64,000 nucleotides of DNA from Cydia pomonella (taxonomy: Eukaryota > Arthropoda > Insecta > Lepidoptera > Tortricidae). Shown in pieces: positions 24,515-36,487 of the stretch. Every line of letters starts with the position of its first letter. Position 1 is the first letter of the stretch. Made by a program: the position numbers and the translations under genes. Location: contig NC_084713.1 in assembly GCF_033807575.1 (NCBI RefSeq), forward strand, positions 17,211,389 through 17,275,388, written 5' to 3'. The notes below the pieces were generated by a model that saw nothing but the letters and a program-made list of their open reading frames with translations, was not told the origin of the DNA and did not search any database.

Positions 24515-25502
24515 TTATTAAAATCATAAAGTCTGTTTTATTAAAAAAATGTTATTACTCATTGAATGAATATTTAAATGATAACTTAGAGGATGAAATA
24601 ATATCGATTAGTTAATATTTAAACAATACATTTTAGGCCATCTAATGTTTAAGTAAATACACATTGTCGTAGTTGTTAATTTAGTACATAAGAAAATTGC
24701 TGTGCCCTAACAGGGTATCATGTACTGACTGTAGTTTATATAACATCTGTATACAATGAACATGATTGCAATAAATAAATTGAATTGAATTGAATAAACT
24801 AACCAAATTCTTACTGCACAGAAGCAGCTGCGAGGGATTCTCCCTATTAAAACGGGCGATGGTAGAGGCGCTTTGTACGTTATTTGAAATCTTTAGGCAG
24901 AGTACACATAGCGCACTTCAAATCGCACATTTTCCTAAAACGCGCTCCGATTTTTTCAATTATTATGTGTATCAAGCGCTTACACACTAAAATTACTCGA
25001 GAAACTTCAAAGACTCCAAATACTCCAATTACTCGAAATACTCCAAAACTGTTGATGAGCGTCTCGGAGAACCTGCTCTGCAACCTCTGCTGTGTACAAA
25101 GCCTTACGCTTTCGAGACGTCCTTGTGGAAGTGCCTGGGAGCGCGAGAGAGAGGGAAAGCGTGCAAAATAAGAGGGAAGGCTGTCTCCTGTTTCTTTCTA
25201 TTTACTTCTATACTACCACATGTATCTATAGATGTAGGTATACGCTATATACATTTAGGTACGCAATACGGAAAAGGTCGGAACTGGGTTATACCGTTCT
25301 CACTCATATTCCCAGATAAAAGAGAGACACTACGAAAGGAACTATGGAGATGTTTTATACCTGCGGAGCCGCAGTTAACAGGCAGAAGCCAAATATTTTG
25401 AAGAGTTTTGAAAATCGTTCGTATAGATTCTATTAATTATTTTCAATAATATTCAGTAGATGCAAAATTTTGTATTTGCAGCTTGGCGCGAGTGTCGAGT
25501 TG

Positions 25503-25558
<56 letters not shown>
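25503..25558 (+). repeat. Poly(A) run of 56 bases
   Basis: An uninterrupted A tract directly before the right subterminal repeat zone. It could be a retroposon tail or slippage product. Confidence 0.9.
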
Positions 25559-25560
<2 letters not shown>

Positions 25561-26120
25561 CAAATGGTCTGCCTTTGGAATATCAGGGGTCTGAACGTCT
25601 GCCTCATCGATTTTTTTCGTTTTCATGATAAATTGAAACATCAGTCCAAGAGGCAGACATGTGCGCATAATATAGCACATCTTTTTTTTTACATTTTTGA
25701 AGCGCTGTCAATAGACAACGCAGCGGCATCACGCTGGCAGACTATTTTTCCGTGGTCCTTTTCATTGTTTTTAATCGAACAATTCAAATCTGCCAAGTGT
25801 GCATTTCATATACAGTTTTTTAAATAATAAAAATAACTTAAAAAATTGAAAACTTCAAAAGTCAGAGCCCTGGATGTCTGCCTCTTCGATTTTTTGTGTT
25901 TACAGGATGACTGTGATCATCAGCCCCAGAGGCAGACATGTGCAAATAATATCGCCCACCTTTTTTTTTTAACATATTTGAAACGCTGTAAATTGACAAC
26001 GCAGCGCCACCGTGGTGGCAGACGAGGTCCTTTATGTTTCTCAAGGTATCATTATTGCTATTAATAACGTCTGCCATGTGTGCTGATGATATCGAAATTT
26101 TGCTCGCCACCTCCCTAACT

Positions 26121-26457
26121 AATAGTTGTTTTATTAGGCAATATGGAGAATTAATAATAAATAGGCAAACTTATACTAATACATTTAAGGGTAAATTGTC
26201 TTGTTTGCTTCAGGTTCGATCTTATAGGCTGGTCACACATATTGAAAGTAGATACCCGCAACTCTGAAAAAGAAATTGTGAAGAAATCAGGAAGAAAGAA
26301 GCCAATTGAAGTCTTATTGTTATGAGTGGCCAATTCCTATGTAGTGGCCAATAACTATAGCAGTCACCCTACTTTATTTATTTTTTATACATGAAACAAG
26401 CGTTTCAAATTTAGTGCTCTCTAAATATTTTAATTTCAAATTATTTATTTTCAACCA
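26121..26457. other. Cargo DNA, no gene recognised
   Basis: AT-rich, with no motif seen. Confidence 0.35.
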
Positions 26458-26588
26458 TGTACAGTCAGCGTCAAATACTTCGTAGCAGTCAAAGTAGCCA
26501 AATAGTTCGGTACACCATATATTTAGTATGGTGTTCCGAACTATTTGGCCACTTTGACTGCTACGAAGTATTTGACGCTGACTGTACA
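26458..26588. repeat. Near-perfect 131-bp palindrome (MITE)
   Basis: The arms tgtacagtcagcgtcaaata and its inverse run almost to the centre (about 26523) with very few mismatches. As single-stranded DNA or RNA it would fold into one long hairpin. Related TCAGC(G/A)TCAAA ends occur at 5108 and 30617. Confidence 0.8.
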
Positions 26589-28432
26589 CAAACACATACA
26601 ATACGTACCTACATAAAATAAAGTAACACACAGTCATAATACCTACAACTTTGGGAACAAATCAAATCATATTATTGAATATTTTGATTTGTGTTTTTTT
26701 TTATTAAGTAGTCACAGTAGTAAGTCGACATAGTAAGTAGTATAATATAAATTATAAACTGAAAAATACAGTCTGTGGCATGCGCAAAACTCAACGCAGT
26801 CGGCGATCATTTTAGACTGCTACTCGCTAGACCTGATCGCTTCAGTGAGTGTAAAATTAAAGGGAGTTAAAAGCGACGAAAGAGCTTGTCAGACTGTCTT
26901 CTCTTATAGATGGACTTCCCGACATTGACCTTTACCGAAATTCAACAGCGTAAAACACAATAAGTCCAAATTCATTTAAATATCAGTAATTAATTACGTA
27001 CCACAAGGCAAAACAGCTCCTTGTCGATATATGTGGGCCTGGTCGCAATGGGAGGGCACAACGTGTCGTCATGGAGGCCCTCGGGAAAGACCTTCAGTAT
27101 ATCTCCACGTTCATTTATTTATTACAATATGTACACATGTACATCACATTATATTTGTTTTTCTTGATTTTATAACAATCATCTTAAAATACGGCATACC
27201 CTTGGATATTCTGTCATCTTGATTTATAATTTAAAAAAATTACTTTTCGCATTTTCGGGCCCAATTTTTAGCTGGTCAACTTTTTTTTGTATGAAATATT
27301 AATGTCTACCTCTATGAGTACATAATATAATTAAACGGATCGTTTATTTCAATGAAATATAAAATAAAAATACATATTGTATGTGTTTGCGCCATACGAC
27401 TACATATAGTTGAACCGAATTCTAAGACTGCCTCTTCGTCTTAGACGCTAAGAGTCCTGGTTGCACAATAAAGTACTTAATAAGAAAGTATCTAATAAAT
27501 TAAAAAGTTACTTAAGAGAAAAATTACTGCCTTAGGTGAGACTTGAACTCACGGCCCCTGGATCGTTCGCAAACGTTTCTGTTTAATAATAATTTTTAAT
27601 TTCGTTGGTATGTTATGAAATGTTAAGAACGCAAACATTTGATTTATATAAACGTTATTATGAATGTCTGCCTACATGGAATGGGGTCCATTTGACTTTG
27701 AGATTAGAGAACGAGTGATGTAGCACGGTAATATTACCTATTAGGTACCACAATATGTACATATTTATTAATAAACATACCTTATGACAGCAATCTTTTT
27801 TTCAGGAGCAGTTCCGCTGAACACTTAATTCCTCTGGTTTCGTTTGCATATCATTACACAAATTTTCACTGCAAGTATTATACAATATATATTTAAGTTA
27901 TCATGTTTATATACATACAAGTACATATAAGTTTTGGGTCATTATATATAACAAGTAATATTTACAAATGATAGATGTCCATTAGGATATAATACTAGCG
28001 TCTCTAATTATCGAATCTTGTAAATTACAATTGTTTATCTCGCTTTCGAATTTATTAATGATCTGCCGGTAGGGTGCAGAGTAAAATATACTAACTTTGT
28101 AAATCAGCAGCACCGTGGGTCTTGGCCTCCAGTACAGGATACGCAACTCGCGTTGTTTTGCGCGACTTCTCGCATAGCATCGTTGCTCAAAATTCGGACT
28201 CTTTCTCTAACGAAACCTGATTTAATATAAAACTATTTTAGGTACCTATCGAAGTCTAGTTATTATTTATGTTACCCTCTTAATTAAGTAATATTATTTA
28301 TATTGCATTTATTTAAGCACTAGTTTCTGCCCTCGACTTCGTCCGCGTAGACGTAGAATGATGATGAATCATAGAAACTATCCTGATGTCCTTCCCCGGC
28401 TCTGAAACTCTCCATACCAAATTTTACACAGA
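26589..28432. other. Cargo DNA, no gene recognised
   Basis: AT-rich. A T-arm-like block in reverse (gagacttgaactcacggccc, about 27536) suggests a tRNA-derived repeat head. No coding motif was found. Confidence 0.35.
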
Positions 28433-29058
28433 GTTTATTTTTTATTTTATTGATTCAAAAAATTTACACAGCATTACAGCAAACTAATACACTGTGAAAT
28501 TTTTAATAGACAGTATTTATACAAACTAGGTACATGATACAGTCTAGAAAGGAAAAAGAGAACAAATGTAAGAAAGAAAAACAAATAAAAAACAGAAGAT
28601 TCTCGCTTATCCATCGTCTCACAGAACTTCATACATTCTTTACACATATCCATCCTACTACTTGCTTACATTACATTCCGGTGCTGATGCGAGGAGCGCG
28701 ATATATTGTAGAGCGCGGACAAGTGGTGATTTGCCATGGGACATAGTGCGTGTTTTAGGCACCGCTAATAGGTGACGAATTCGTGGTCGGAAATTAAATT
28801 GGGCCTTAGCCACAGATGGAACGAACAGGCGTACGAGCTGTGCAACCAGTTCAGGGCAGCCCGAGTTCCACCGTAAGACGTTACATACAGTAGTCAATAG
28901 CCCGTAGTTACGCCTCACCTCTAAGGAATTAAACCCTAAAACGCCAAGCAGGAACTTTGATGGGTACAAATATGGGTAATACCCGTAAACCTTTTTATAT
29001 AAGAATCGCAGAAACGCTTTCTGGATTTTTTCCATAAGCAAGACGAGTGAGACGAGTT
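28433..29058 (-). mobile_element. 5'-truncated LINE 3' fragment
   Basis: The minus strand encodes about 127 residues with the block IQKAFLRFLYKKVYGYYP, then LYPSKFLLGVLGFNSLEVRR, familiar from the C-terminal region of insect Jockey-type reverse transcriptases. The frame stops at 28658 and an AT-rich 3' end (attgattcaaaaaatttacac) reaches about 28433. All catalytic motifs are missing, so it is a dead copy. Confidence 0.7.
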
Positions 29059-30174
29059 ACTATCGCATTTATAATATTTATAATATATATATAGTAAGAA
29101 TGGTACAAGTGTGTAGAGTATCGTAAAAAAAATAATGAAATAGATATTAAACAATGGCGACGCCTTTTCGAGAGAAAGAAACCTTTTTTAATTCTGAGTT
29201 CTAAACTTTGACTAGCACTCAATTATACTTTAGGCCCCTGGGCGGGAAATGGATTACCTACACAATGATACTTGAGACCGTGTGATCGACAAGAACAAAC
29301 TCATCTCCACTTTAGGAAGTTGTAAGGTAATGCCCTAATATATATTTTTTACATTTAATACCTTTGGTATTGTTTCCTTGTATACCTATATACCACTGTA
29401 ACTTAGAATGCGACTCGCAAAATGCTATTAGACCAACCCACTTGTGGGGCTATTTAGAATTTTGATAACGGGTATCCATATTATGTAAAGCTTACCGTTT
29501 GTATTTTGTACCATCGTAATGGAAGACGGGAGTTAAATCAAAAGCGCAACTACATACATTCATGCATAAGCAACATATGGACGTGTTTAATAAGATAACT
29601 TTGTCAAATTTACATGATCAGTAAAAAAACCTATTCTGGTCAATTCTATTCAGTTTGCGAAGAATGCCTATTCAGTATATATTATGTATACTTTTTTATT
29701 CACACTGATTAAATTTAGGAAGTTTATTTAATTTCTAAGAGTGGCGAAAGTACGTCCAATAAAAACCTCTCAAGTCTCCACATATAAATTAGTTTTCTAA
29801 CAAGGATTCGAACCCAGAGTCGCTTTTTTCTTAGCCAGGGTTTCTATCCAAAAGGCTACAAACAGTTATCTTAGTTTCAATTCTGCTAAGTGGTGCAGTA
29901 AGTGGTTTGTAACATCTATATTTTCTTACCAGGATTCGAACCTGGGACCGCCTACTTCTTAGATAGGGTCGCTTAGGCTTAAATTAGGCTTAGTCTTCGT
30001 CTCAGTTTAAAGTAGTTTGTAGGGATCCTTCTTACAAATATCAACATCTTCGTCACATGTAATATACGAACACACATACATACTTAACGATATGATTCCA
30101 TACTCGTACATACCTACGTGCACGGCAAATACTTCGCTTTACATTATGATACAAAATCAATAGATATAAATAAG
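29059..30174. other. Cargo DNA with tRNA-like repeat heads
   Basis: Two T-arm-like blocks, aaggattcgaacccagagtc (about 29801) and caggattcgaacctgggacc (about 29931), sit in similar settings 130 bp apart and look like a duplicated SINE head. No gene was seen. Confidence 0.4.
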
Positions 30175-30300
30175 GCTTAATTAGTACCTACAACACAAGC
30201 CTAGGTACCTACAACACAAGCCTTATTGAGCTTACTGAGGGACTTAGTCAATTTGTGTAATAATGTCCTATAATATTTATTTATTTATTTATTAGGAACA
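30175..30300 (+). repeat. SINE-like repeat body and tail
   Basis: acaacacaagccttattgagc, gacttagtcaatttgtgtaa, cctataatatttatttattt: the same family as 9700-9905. A partial duplication of the head (acaacacaagcctaggtacc) precedes it. Confidence 0.6.
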
Positions 30301-30849
30301 TAATTATTAATTAGGTACTTATTATAATGAAAGGGTTTTTTTTTTGCAATGTTTCAAATTGGCTAAGAGGTAGTTAGTTAAAAATATGTATTGCGTACGC
30401 GATCCAATATTCCCTTTTCATCTCCTATAGACATGATTTCAGGATAAAACTAACCTACATCCTATCTCCGAGGACTCTCTGAATTAAATTTCATTTGAAT
30501 TAGAGTTAGATACTATCGCATTTATAAAATTAGTAGGGAAGGGATTTACATTTAACATTACACTTATTAGATATACCTAGTCAAATGCTCCGAACTCTAC
30601 AGCCGCTACTTATATGTGTAGCCAGCATCAAAAGTAGCTACCATTCTACATACATACATACACACATTGGACATACATGCCTACGCATGAATCTTTAAGA
30701 AGCTAATACTAAGTACTATAAGTTTAAATTTAAAAAAAAAACAGTGATAATTACAACAATGTCACCTCACAACCATCTAAGAATCATCGCTGGTGTATCA
30801 CAAATGCTTTACATATAACTTAACCTAAAGAGATACGTCTCTATACACA

Positions 30850-31277
30850 AAAAACCGGCCAAGTGCGGGTTGGACTCTACGAAGGGTTCCGTACAATTAT
30901 CTATAAAACGGCAAAAAAATATGTTTGTTGTATGGGAGGCCCCTTAAATATTTATTTAATTTTGTTTTTTAGTAGGTATATGTTGCTATAGCGGCAACAG
31001 AAATACATTATCTGTGCAAATTTCAACTTTCTCACTATCACGGTTCATGAGATACAGCCTGGTGACAGACGGACGGACGGACAGACAGACGCACGGACGG
31101 ACAGACGGACGGACGGACAGACGGACAGACGGACGGGCGGACGGAAGGACGCACAGATGGACGGACGGACGGACGGACAGACGGGCGGACGGACGGACGA
31201 ACAGACGGACGGACGGCCGGACAGCGGAGTCTAAGTAATAGGGTCCCGTTTTACCCTTTGGGTACGGAACCCTAAAA
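30850..31277 (+). repeat. CCGGCCAAGTG repeat with expanded GACG microsatellite
   Basis: Full-looking copy from aaaaccggccaagtgcggg to gggtacggaaccctaaaaa. The internal (GACG)n stretch (about 31068-31215) keeps one frame open, but the repetitive Asp-Gly-Arg-Thr translation is an artefact. Confidence 0.8.
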
Positions 31278-33669
31278 AATCAACTGCGACAAAATACTTT
31301 TGAACGCGAACTGTACAGATATATTGGAAAAGTGTTCGATGGTGGCAGATACTTTTGGCGCGTTGTTTTATCCACTATGATAGATGCTGACAGTACCACT
31401 CTGAAGATTATTTAAATAAGTATGTAGGTTAAAACTACACACCTACTTACAAAATAAAAACAAGCCAATATTGTCACCAATATAATTATAAATTATCTCC
31501 GTTTTAATTTGACAACATCGCTCCGATGACACCTGATCACCGCCGTAGCCAAACTAATGAAGAACTTTTCGTCTAAGCAATGCGAAAAAAAACACACATT
31601 AAGGGATGATGAGTTACACATTAAAGTTTCCTAGAACCTATAGGGGAATATGACATAAAAAATATTTTATTTCTGTTACGCACGACTCATATTTGGTACC
31701 AACTATTTATGTATATTTGTAGCCATTGTACTATAGTTCTCTACCTTGACAAAAGTACTTACATTAATTTTAGGTAACAGTTCTCACATCGTAACAAAAA
31801 GGTTACCAAGGTATTTGCAAAAAACATATCAATTAAATTCCCGTACGAGGATTCGAAGCCAGGCTCGCCTACTTCATAGACAGAGTATTGGTAATACGAG
31901 TATGTACTCGTAATTAGTGGATCTTCTCTAAGCTAACGCACAGACATAACTCGGCAATATTATGCGATTCTTTTTTCTGTTTCTTGGGATATCAGTATAT
32001 TTGTAATTTATTCATTTATTTAATCATATGACACTATTACAAATGTTGGTCGAATTTCAAAACAAATAAAAAAGTATCAAGGTTAATCACTCAGTGGGTT
32101 GCGTTTTCATAATGTGATAATCGAGACTTTTCGAGGATAAATTCATATGATCTTAAATTACTTAAAGAAGATATAGGCTTACATATCTTTGACTTACTTG
32201 TTACGAACAGACATGCCTGCGCATGTGTAGTCTTTAAGAAGTTTAAGTTTAAATTTAAAAAAATCGACAATTATAACAATGTCACCTCAAAACCATCTAA
32301 TAACCATCGCTGGTGTATCACAAATGCTTTACATATAACTGCAACTAGATCAGTAGAACTGATTTGGAAATAATTGGGAATATACATTTCTATGTATACA
32401 CAATATCTTACCATAAATGCATTTTATATAACGTCTCGGTTTCGTCAGGCATAAGTTTCCGACTGTTAAAATAAGGATCGCCTTCCACTTCTTAATTATT
32501 ATAAGAAGGTTGCTCAACATGGTTGCTCTGGTCCATTCATGATTTGTCTCCTTGTATATCCAGGCCAGTTGAAAGCAGATTTGCAGTTATGAAAATAAAA
32601 AACATTATCAGTCACAATCACTTATATTTTAACTGAAAAATACACTCACATAATTAAAGATAACTTAAATAACTTTAAGCCCCTTCTTACCCCTTAAGGG
32701 TTAAATTTCAGAAAATCCTACCTTAGGGCACCTCTACACCATTTGTACTATAATATATGTAATGTTTTAAATTTCATAGTTTTAACTTCAACGATTTATT
32801 AAGCTGTATGTGTTGTCTGTCAGTATATGTATAAGTAACGAAACTGTTTTATAAATAGGTAAGTTTTTGCCAAAAAAAATATCTTTTTTGGGTACAAACC
32901 TTTATCGCTGACTGTACTTTTCTTACCATAGGTAACTAAATACTCATCGAGATAATTCTAAAAACCCCAAACACAATATAGTTCCGTTGTTTCATCACAG
33001 AGTTTCTATGGCCACCTCCTGTATCCGTCATCAGATCAGCTCGATGGTACCATAATATTGCATTGTCACCCGACTTATATGTTATTATGTATGCAAATCT
33101 TCAGCTTAATCGGGAATCGGGAAGTGGGTCAATTTTAGTTTCCAAGATTTGACCCACCCTAACTAACAAACTTACATACTAACAGAGCAAGTTAAATAAA
33201 AGCTTGTATGGGCTTACATACACAAATAAAGATATCCGTGTTCATCATGCTAATAAATGCCCTTATCGGGAATCGAACCCGGGATTTGCAGTTTTGTGGG
33301 TAGAATCACCAGCAACTACTCGTAAGCTAAGCGACCGTCGTAGATTGCCGACTTGCTGTAACATAACTAAAACCTGGTGCTTATATAAATACTTTGTCAA
33401 AATTCAAAACTAGTAATTCATTTTTCATTTTCTTCTTCTGGAACTTACTTTGCATAAGTATCTAAACAATCGTTTTATAACGGTTAAGCTAATTTAATAA
33501 AATGAAACCTGTAAGTATGTGATATGAATAAACTAAACTAAACTATCGGACCGGCCGGGCCGTACGCCTGGTTGCCTCTGTAAAAAAGAGTAGCTTATAC
33601 GTTTTTACTACCTACATCCTAAATGTCATTATCATTATTATACCTATATACACTCCTAGTCTAATGGCT
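31278..33669. other. Cargo DNA, no gene recognised
   Basis: AT-rich with repeat scraps: gatgctgacagtacc (about 31385) related to the 5108 MITE, a T-arm-like block near 31850 and another at about 33270 (gggaatcgaacccgggattt). A direct repeat links about 30760-30820 with 32275-32340 (caccatcgctggtgtatcac context). No coding motif. Confidence 0.4.
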
Positions 33670-33860
33670 CTAACATACAAATAGACAAAAAGACAGACAG
33701 ACGGACGGACGGACGGACGGACGGACGGACAGACAAAGGACGGAAAGCTGGGAATGGACGGACGGACGGACGGCCGACGAACGAACGGACGGACGGACGG
33801 ACGGCCGACGAACGAACGGACGGACGGACGGACGAACGGGCGGACGGACGGACGGATGGA
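33670..33860 (+). repeat. GACG microsatellite
   Basis: (GACG)n with interruptions such as ggccgacgaacgaacgg repeated twice. Open frames on both strands are artefacts. Confidence 0.9.
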
Positions 33861-35199
33861 TCTTTATTGCCATTTTGGCTACGAAACCATTAATTCTAAA
33901 TATTAGAACGTCGTGCTCGACTATAGTTAACTTATAACAAATAATGCTTAGAACCTCTGAATACAACAAGTATAATAATAATAATAACTTAAGAGTAGTG
34001 AAAATACCTTTGAAATCATTTATTACTCACATATACTTGTGCATCTTATTTCAATTGTTCCAAACATGACTAGGATAGGTAAATTGGTTTATTATGGAGT
34101 TCCGTTGATCATTATACGATCTTAATGAGCACTAGAACAGGTCCTCTTTTTCAACAAATAAATCTAATGATCAGATATGGAATATAATTAACAAGGTATC
34201 TACCTAACTACAGTATTTATTTGTAAAGAATAAGTATAGTGTTTTTACGTGGTAGGTGGCAATTGGTTGCTTATTCTGCTATTAGTACTTTACAGGTTAT
34301 ACCAGCATGCTAATATCTTACGAACGACTATAAAGCTATCATCATAATACTTATAAGTAAACATTGACGGTGTAATGTTTTTTAGGAGCAGCTCCAATTC
34401 ATCGAGAGTAATTTATTCTTTAGACACATCAAAGACATGCACACAAAAACTGTTAAAATCATAATTCTATCTTTTTGGGTTTGTCGTTATCTCGTTAAAT
34501 AAAATCAGCCGGATGGAGAGCCTCCTCCTTTTAAAAGTCAGTTGGAAATATAATAATAATTATCGCAGGTCTGCTAGTCCGCTATACTTATAGTCAACAG
34601 CAGCAAACGCATGCAATATTAGTAGAATAAAAGTCAACTAACCTTGTCAATAGGACGGAACACTGATCAAATCTTGGGAATTTATGGTTTTTATTGTAAA
34701 TTAGTTTGGTAGATTTTCTTTTAGAATTATTTTCTGTAAATAAATTTATGATTTTAAATGACACCCGATATAAAATGACAAATGTCACTTTTATTTTTTA
34801 GTGCTTTATTCATAGACTATGATGACACCTTTCTAAGATGTTTGGACTAGATTGTCGATTTTAACCTTGGAGGATTTGACAATTGGAGACGCCTTGCCTG
34901 AATTTTCTGTACAAAACAAGCCTGTTACAGTCTACTGATTTTTGCGGGGGAGGGGCACGTCAAACATCTATGAAATTATGACGTAGAAAAATAACACTTG
35001 CTCTGCGTGTGCTATCAAAATCGTTGCAGACTTGTCTTGTTCTGACTGTAGTCGTGCCCACAGCCCCACATCGCCAGGGACAACTAAAAACGTCTGTCAT
35101 AAGACACTGTCAAAATAAACTTGACACTTACAAGTTAGATATACATTAGCTTGCTTGCGCCCGGGACCTTGGCATGTCAAAGAGGTTTTTGTTTATGAT
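33861..35199. other. Cargo DNA, no gene recognised
   Basis: AT-rich. Short frames without recognisable motifs. Confidence 0.35.
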
Positions 35200-35940
35200 G
35201 TAAATAAACCCTTCGGCCGCGTATGTAACCGGAGTTTTGTAACCAGTTACATAAAAATAAAAAATGATCCTCATAGGATACTGGTATCCAAGTAATAGGA
35301 TTTTTACCTTTACTGATACTTGTATGATTGTTCGTAACTAGTATCCAGTAAGGAATAAATAATACTCTTATGAAACCATGAGTCATCCGGACCCATGCTT
35401 TACCGAGGACCTATAGCATATTATTTTTTTTGTAATTGAAGACATCTGGAATAAGTGACGAATATCGTGGTGAGAAAAGAGTGAAAAGTACCAGGGCAAC
35501 AGAAAGTATTACGCTTAGTTCATGATATTTGAGTTGCAAAGTTATGCCCGTTTCACACGAGGGCAGAGCAGCGGGGCAGAATAGTAGGCAGCACAAGCTG
35601 AGACAGAACAGTACTATACTATTCTGTCTCAGTTTGTGCGTTCAGTACCGTGCTAGGTGTTATGAAAACGTCAGTTATATAAAGAATGTTGAGTGCATGA
35701 TATCAAAAGAGGTTGATAATACCATACCTATCTTTCAAGCAGTTACCTGCGAGGAATATAAAGTACTTACTCGTAATCATTAGGAAGTTTTCCTAGGTTG
35801 TAACTCGGTTACGTGAAAGGAAAAAAATATATCACTTGGATACCAGTATCCTATGAGGATCATTTTTTCTTCTTAGGGTTACCTAACCACCAGTTATGGT
35901 TACAAAACTCCGGTTACATACGCGGCCGAAGGGGATGTAA
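35200..35940. repeat. Foldback element of about 740 bp
   Basis: Left arm ccttcggccgcgtatgtaacc with tgatcctcataggatactgg is inverse to the right arm ccagtatcctatgaggatc with ggttacatacgcggccg. An inner palindrome centred near 35617 (acagaacagtactatac) lies in the loop. Non-coding. Confidence 0.7.
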
Positions 35941-36149
35941 AGCGTAAATGAAAAAGCTAATTTAGCCTTGCAGCGCGTTTATAAATAATATTGAATGGCG
36001 TAATATTATTTCTATGATGCTAGAGTTTTGTAATCAATAAAAACGTAAAACCTAAATAAATAATACTAAAGTTGAAACTAAGTATAGAAAATAACAAATG
36101 AAAAATAAAAATATACTTACCTACAAAATAATAAAAAAACCCAATCACA

Positions 36150-36487
36150 AAGAGAACACCCCGTCCAATAAATCTGCCTGCGGCATGGACCCCATGAAAC
36201 TGGCGGCGTTACCTCTCTGTATCGCAAGGAAGATACGTTTAGAGAGGTACGCGCCAATCCTGGGGTCCCCTGTTGTGTCGACAAGCTCAAGCAAGTGTCA
36301 TGTCGGCTGACCAGGGACCAAAAGTCTCAACCGAGAGCGCCGCGCAAACTCATAGACTTTGAGTAAGGCCGAGTATTTGCGGCGCTTGAGCATCTGGGCC
36401 TGGTCAACCGCAGCGCCGGCCTGATTGCGGGCTGCCCCAATGTGGGACTGTGGAAAGGTGTCGACACACGTTGCGTCCCACACCAGT
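36150..36487 (-). pseudogene. Decayed retroelement C-terminal domain
   Basis: The minus strand reads VWDATCVDTFPQSHIGAA and then, after at least two frame changes, LSVETFGPWSADM and RIFLAIQRGNAASFMGSM before a stop near 36150. This order (WDATC..DT, VET.GPW, I.AIQRGNAAS) is familiar from the ends of polyproteins in insect and cnidarian reverse-transcriptase elements. Frame breaks and lack of upstream domains show it is a remnant. Confidence 0.6.

Larger units (their letters stand above)
22921..26120. mobile_element. 3.2-kb TIR element carrying a FEN1/PIN-like nuclease gene
   Basis: Perfect 20-bp inverted ends (AGTTAGGGAGGTGGCGAGCA) at exactly 22921 and 26120. Weaker homology (TTTCGATAT..., GCACAC) extends to about 45 bp. 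Both subterminal zones are packed with GGCAGAC/GTCTGCC heptamers: 23104, 23159, 23299 on the left; 25567, 25597, 25652, 25736, 25876, 25931, 26017, 26069 on the right. The interior holds the minus-strand nuclease-like gene (23648-24514) and a 56-base A run at 25503-25558. A 3-bp ATA duplication is possible but not convincing. The superfamily is not assigned. Confidence 0.7.

Noticed and set aside
31014..31238. Asp-Gly-Arg-Thr repeat protein
   Set aside because: Translation of a GACG microsatellite; the same applies to the frame at 33670-33969.
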